DNA of 15,313 nucleotides, taken from assembly GCA_030433055.1 (NCBI GenBank), contig JAUILJ010000072.1:1-15313 (forward strand). The letters run 5' to 3'. Positions 13,624 through 15,313 of the stretch are shown here, one piece after another. This DNA comes from Polyangia bacterium. Its GTDB lineage: Bacteria; Myxococcota_A; Polyangia; Polyangiales; Polyangiaceae. Every line of letters starts with the position of its first letter. The stretch's first letter is position 1. The position numbers were made by a program, and so were the translations under genes. The notes beneath the pieces were generated by a model. That model made no database searches and was not told the origin of the DNA. It worked only from the letters and a program-made list of their open reading frames with translations.

Positions 13624-15221
13624 CACCAAGTTGGTAGCGGTCGTTCCCGGAGCTTCCACGCGATGCGTGTGGCCAGCGTCATGATCGCTTGCTGTGGGTT
13701 TACCCCCAAGCTGCTGGGCACGATGCCGCCATCCACGACGTAGAGTTCGTCCAGCTCCCAGGCGCGACCGTCTGGGTCGACGACGGAGTGCTCGGCGGTG
13801 ACCCCCATGCGGGTGGTTCCGAGCGGGTGTTGCGAGGAGCACTCGTAGCGTTTGGCTGGGATGCTCCGGAAGTCGATTTTCCGGAGGTCGTCCATGCTCG
13901 ACACCGGCGCCATGCCCAGCACCGGCAAGTAGACCTCACGAGCGCCTGCGGCGAAGTAGGTCTCTGCCATGACTCGAGTGATGGTGTACATCGCCTCACG
14001 GTCTCTTGCGCTCATGCGGTACGTGCTGAACGTCTTGCCCAGAAGATGATGCAGACGGCCGCCTGGGTCGTCGTGGACCATGCCACCGAAGATGGAGAGG
14101 TTGGGGATCCCTTCTGCCTTCTCGATGTGTTCAGGTCCGATGCCCTTCATCGTTGCAGCCAAGACACCCGGGGGGACGTAGAGCGCCGTGAGCGTGATGC
14201 GCTGGTCCTCGTAGGCGTCGGCGAAGGCGCTCTGCAGCGCACCCTTCCAGCCTTCGAGCTTGCGATCGAAGCGTGCCATCATGCGAAAGCCGGGGTGCAC
14301 CGTCATGTTGCGACCGACCTGTCCGCTCTGCTTGCCCAGCCCAAAGCGCCGCAGCAGACCAGGCGTGTTGTAGGCGCCAGCTGCCATCACGACGCGCTTG
14401 GCGTGGATGCGGAACGCGCCGCCCGGCTTGCGGAGCCCCGGCGCGTTGTAGATACGGCCCTCGACGCCGGCTGCTCGGGCACCCTTCGTGATCAAAGAAT
14501 CTACGCGGAAATCGGAGAAGACGCGCGCGCCCGCTCGCAGGGCGCGCGGGCTGTAGGCGATGTCCACGCTCATCTTCGCGCCGTGCGGGCAGCCGAAGTT
14601 GCAGCGCCCGCAGCCGTTGCAGTCCTTCGTGTTGCGGTGCATCGGCTTGAGCTCGTAGCCCATGCGTTCGGCGCCCACCCCGAACACGTTGGTGGATTCC
14701 GAGCGCATCGAGAGCGGCACTTGCTCGATGTGCGTCGCGGCTTCCACCGCTCGGTAGGCGGGCTCCAGTTCCTCCTCGGTGAACATCGAGAGCCCCTGCT
14801 GCTCGCGCCAGTTCTTGAGGATGAAGCCGGGGATACGAAAGCAGACGCCTCCGGTCAGCACCGAGGAGCCGCCGACACAGCGCCCCATCGTCATGTTGAC
14901 CATCGGCGACTCATCCAAGCCGACGACGAAGGTCAGGCCACCGTCGCGAAATAGGTGACGCAGCGTCTCACTGGGGCGCATCGCGCCGTACTGTTCGGGG
15001 CGAAAATAGCCGCCTTCTTCGACGACCACAACGTCTTGCCCAGCCTCGGCCAGCTCACAGGCCACCGCGGCGCCGCTGGCTCCAGAGCCGACAATCACCA
15101 CGTCGCAGTCGACCTCGACGTCTTCCTCGAGGAACCGCCCCTGAGTGACTGGGTGGCCACCACCGTCGGAAGTCTTCGGCCGGCGCTTGGCTCGCCCGCG
15201 GGGGGCTGCGGACTCATTCAC
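13623..15221 (-). CDS. GMC-family FAD oxidoreductase with CxxCxxCxxxCP motif
   Basis: Protein of about 532 aa. Residues below are numbered from the alternative ATG at 15227. I prefer GTG 15221 because AGGAGG abuts that ATG but is 6 nt from the GTG. The FAD Rossmann motif is VIVGSGASG (44-52), then E70 for ribose. GRCVGGSSVLTGGVCFR (115-131) is the GMC signature. The C-terminal half carries SSQHPLGTTRMG with catalytic His467, VVDGGIVPSSLGVNP (497-511) and Asn510. A cysteine cluster C203, C206, C209, C213-Pro matches the ferredoxin [4Fe-4S] spacing and is known in fatty-alcohol-oxidase-like GMC proteins. There is no signal peptide; an Arg/Lys-rich N terminus precedes the domain. The substrate is an alcohol of unknown type. 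It is coupled to the methyltransferase by TGATG. Confidence 0.9.
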   Translation of the reverse strand: MNESAAPRGRAKRRPKTSDGGGHPVTQGRFLEEDVEVDCDVVIVGSGASGAAVACELAEAGQDVVVVEEGGYFRPEQYGAMRPSETLRHLFRDGGLTFVVGLDESPMVNMTMGRCVGGSSVLTGGVCFRIPGFILKNWREQQGLSMFTEEELEPAYRAVEAATHIEQVPLSMRSESTNVFGVGAERMGYELKPMHRNTKDCNGCGRCNFGCPHGAKMSVDIAYSPRALRAGARVFSDFRVDSLITKGARAAGVEGRIYNAPGLRKPGGAFRIHAKRVVMAAGAYNTPGLLRRFGLGKQSGQVGRNMTVHPGFRMMARFDRKLEGWKGALQSAFADAYEDQRITLTALYVPPGVLAATMKGIGPEHIEKAEGIPNLSIFGGMVHDDPGGRLHHLLGKTFSTYRMSARDREAMYTITRVMAETYFAAGAREVYLPVLGMAPVSSMDDLRKIDFRSIPAKRYECSSQHPLGTTRMGVTAEHSVVDPDGRAWELDELYVVDGGIVPSSLGVNPQQAIMTLATRIAWKLRERPLPTW

Positions 15222-15313
15222 TGGCATCCTCCTCGGTTGAGCGTTTCGGTCCGCGCAGCAGCGACTCCGGGGTTGCCAGCATGCAGCGGCCGTCGAACCC
15301 GATGCTGTGTGCG
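15214..15313 (-). CDS. C-terminal end of an unknown protein (partial, runs off the window)
   Basis: Minus-strand frame open from the window edge (reading begins at 15312) to TGA at 15214-15216. It gives 32 residues beginning AHSIGFDGRCMLATPESLL and ending in an acidic tail. The stop overlaps the oxidoreductase GTG by 8 bp (GTGAATGA), matching the tight overlaps of the rest of this operon, which is the main reason to believe it. Too little is visible to name a family. Confidence 0.5.
   Translation of the reverse strand, partial: AHSIGFDGRCMLATPESLLRGPKRSTEEDASE
15228..15233 (-). promoter_or_regulatory. Shine-Dalgarno that decides the oxidoreductase start
   Basis: On the minus strand a full AGGAGG occupies 15233-15228. 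It touches the ATG at 15227 with no spacer, which is unusable, but lies 6 nt from the GTG at 15221, which is ideal. This argues for a GTG start two codons downstream of the longest frame. Confidence 0.6.

Noticed and set aside
13624..13842. N-terminal extension of the METTL9-like gene into the oxidoreductase
   Set aside because: The extension is an Arg/His-rich shadow of the oxidoreductase C terminus. ATG 13623 gives the normal family length and the TGATG junction.
13689..14954. A 421-codon open frame on the + strand, plus similar long frames at 11874-12740 (+), 10516-11952 (-), 8304-9056 (+) and 81-767 (+)
   Set aside because: Each lies antisense to a gene with clear domain motifs. High GC makes antisense frames long by chance, and their translations are rich in Arg, Ala, Gly and His with no domain signature.

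Overview
The window looks like chromosomal DNA of a large-genome, high-GC myxobacterium (Myxococcota, probably Polyangia-like). Four things point that way: GC-rich coding sequence with long antisense shadow ORFs; a trypsin-like protease ending in a Gly/Ala-rich linker and a MYXO-CTERM-type Cys/hydrophobic/Arg tail; a secreted protein with an Ala/Pro repeat linker in front of a C-terminal membrane module; and a cluster of FHA-domain proteins. No integrase, transposase, phage gene or CRISPR array was seen.

Layout. At 60-941 (-) is an exported protein with Pro/Ala repeats. From 1113 to 4420 (+) there is a small unknown protein followed by three consecutive FHA-domain paralogues. The first two overlap by ATGA. 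The third is separated by a spacer holding a 16-bp tandem repeat. At 4465-4923 (-) is a DciA-like (DUF721) protein, transcribed divergently from two small unknown + strand genes. The second of these is a coiled-coil, tail-anchored protein followed by a good intrinsic terminator. At 6111-6198 (-) is tRNA-Leu(CAA). At 6386-7408 (+) is a membrane-anchored lipase that converges, 7 bp apart, on a two-gene - strand unit: a 610-aa single-pass protein (8482-10314) and a lipoprotein HExxH metallopeptidase (7416-8426). At 10468-11724 (+) is the secreted trypsin-like protease. It overlaps tail-to-tail with a - strand operon that fills the rest of the window.

That right-hand operon is the most interesting part. 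In transcription order it holds the end of an unknown gene (entering from 15313), a GMC oxidoreductase with a ferredoxin-like CxxCxxCxxxCP cluster, a methyltransferase strongly resembling animal METTL9/DREV, and a DUF2891 protein. Every junction overlaps (8, 1 and 17 bp), so the four are probably translationally coupled. Human METTL9 methylates histidines in HxH motifs with a small middle residue. The DUF2891 product is the only protein in the window in which I see such motifs: HSH inside its signature segment and HAH near the C terminus. I therefore propose, as inference, a bacterial histidine-methylation module in which DUF2891 is the modified partner.

No gene-free stretch exceeds 300 bp. 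The longest (3256-3544) holds the tandem repeat and an inverted repeat. Functions given for the small proteins are descriptive only.
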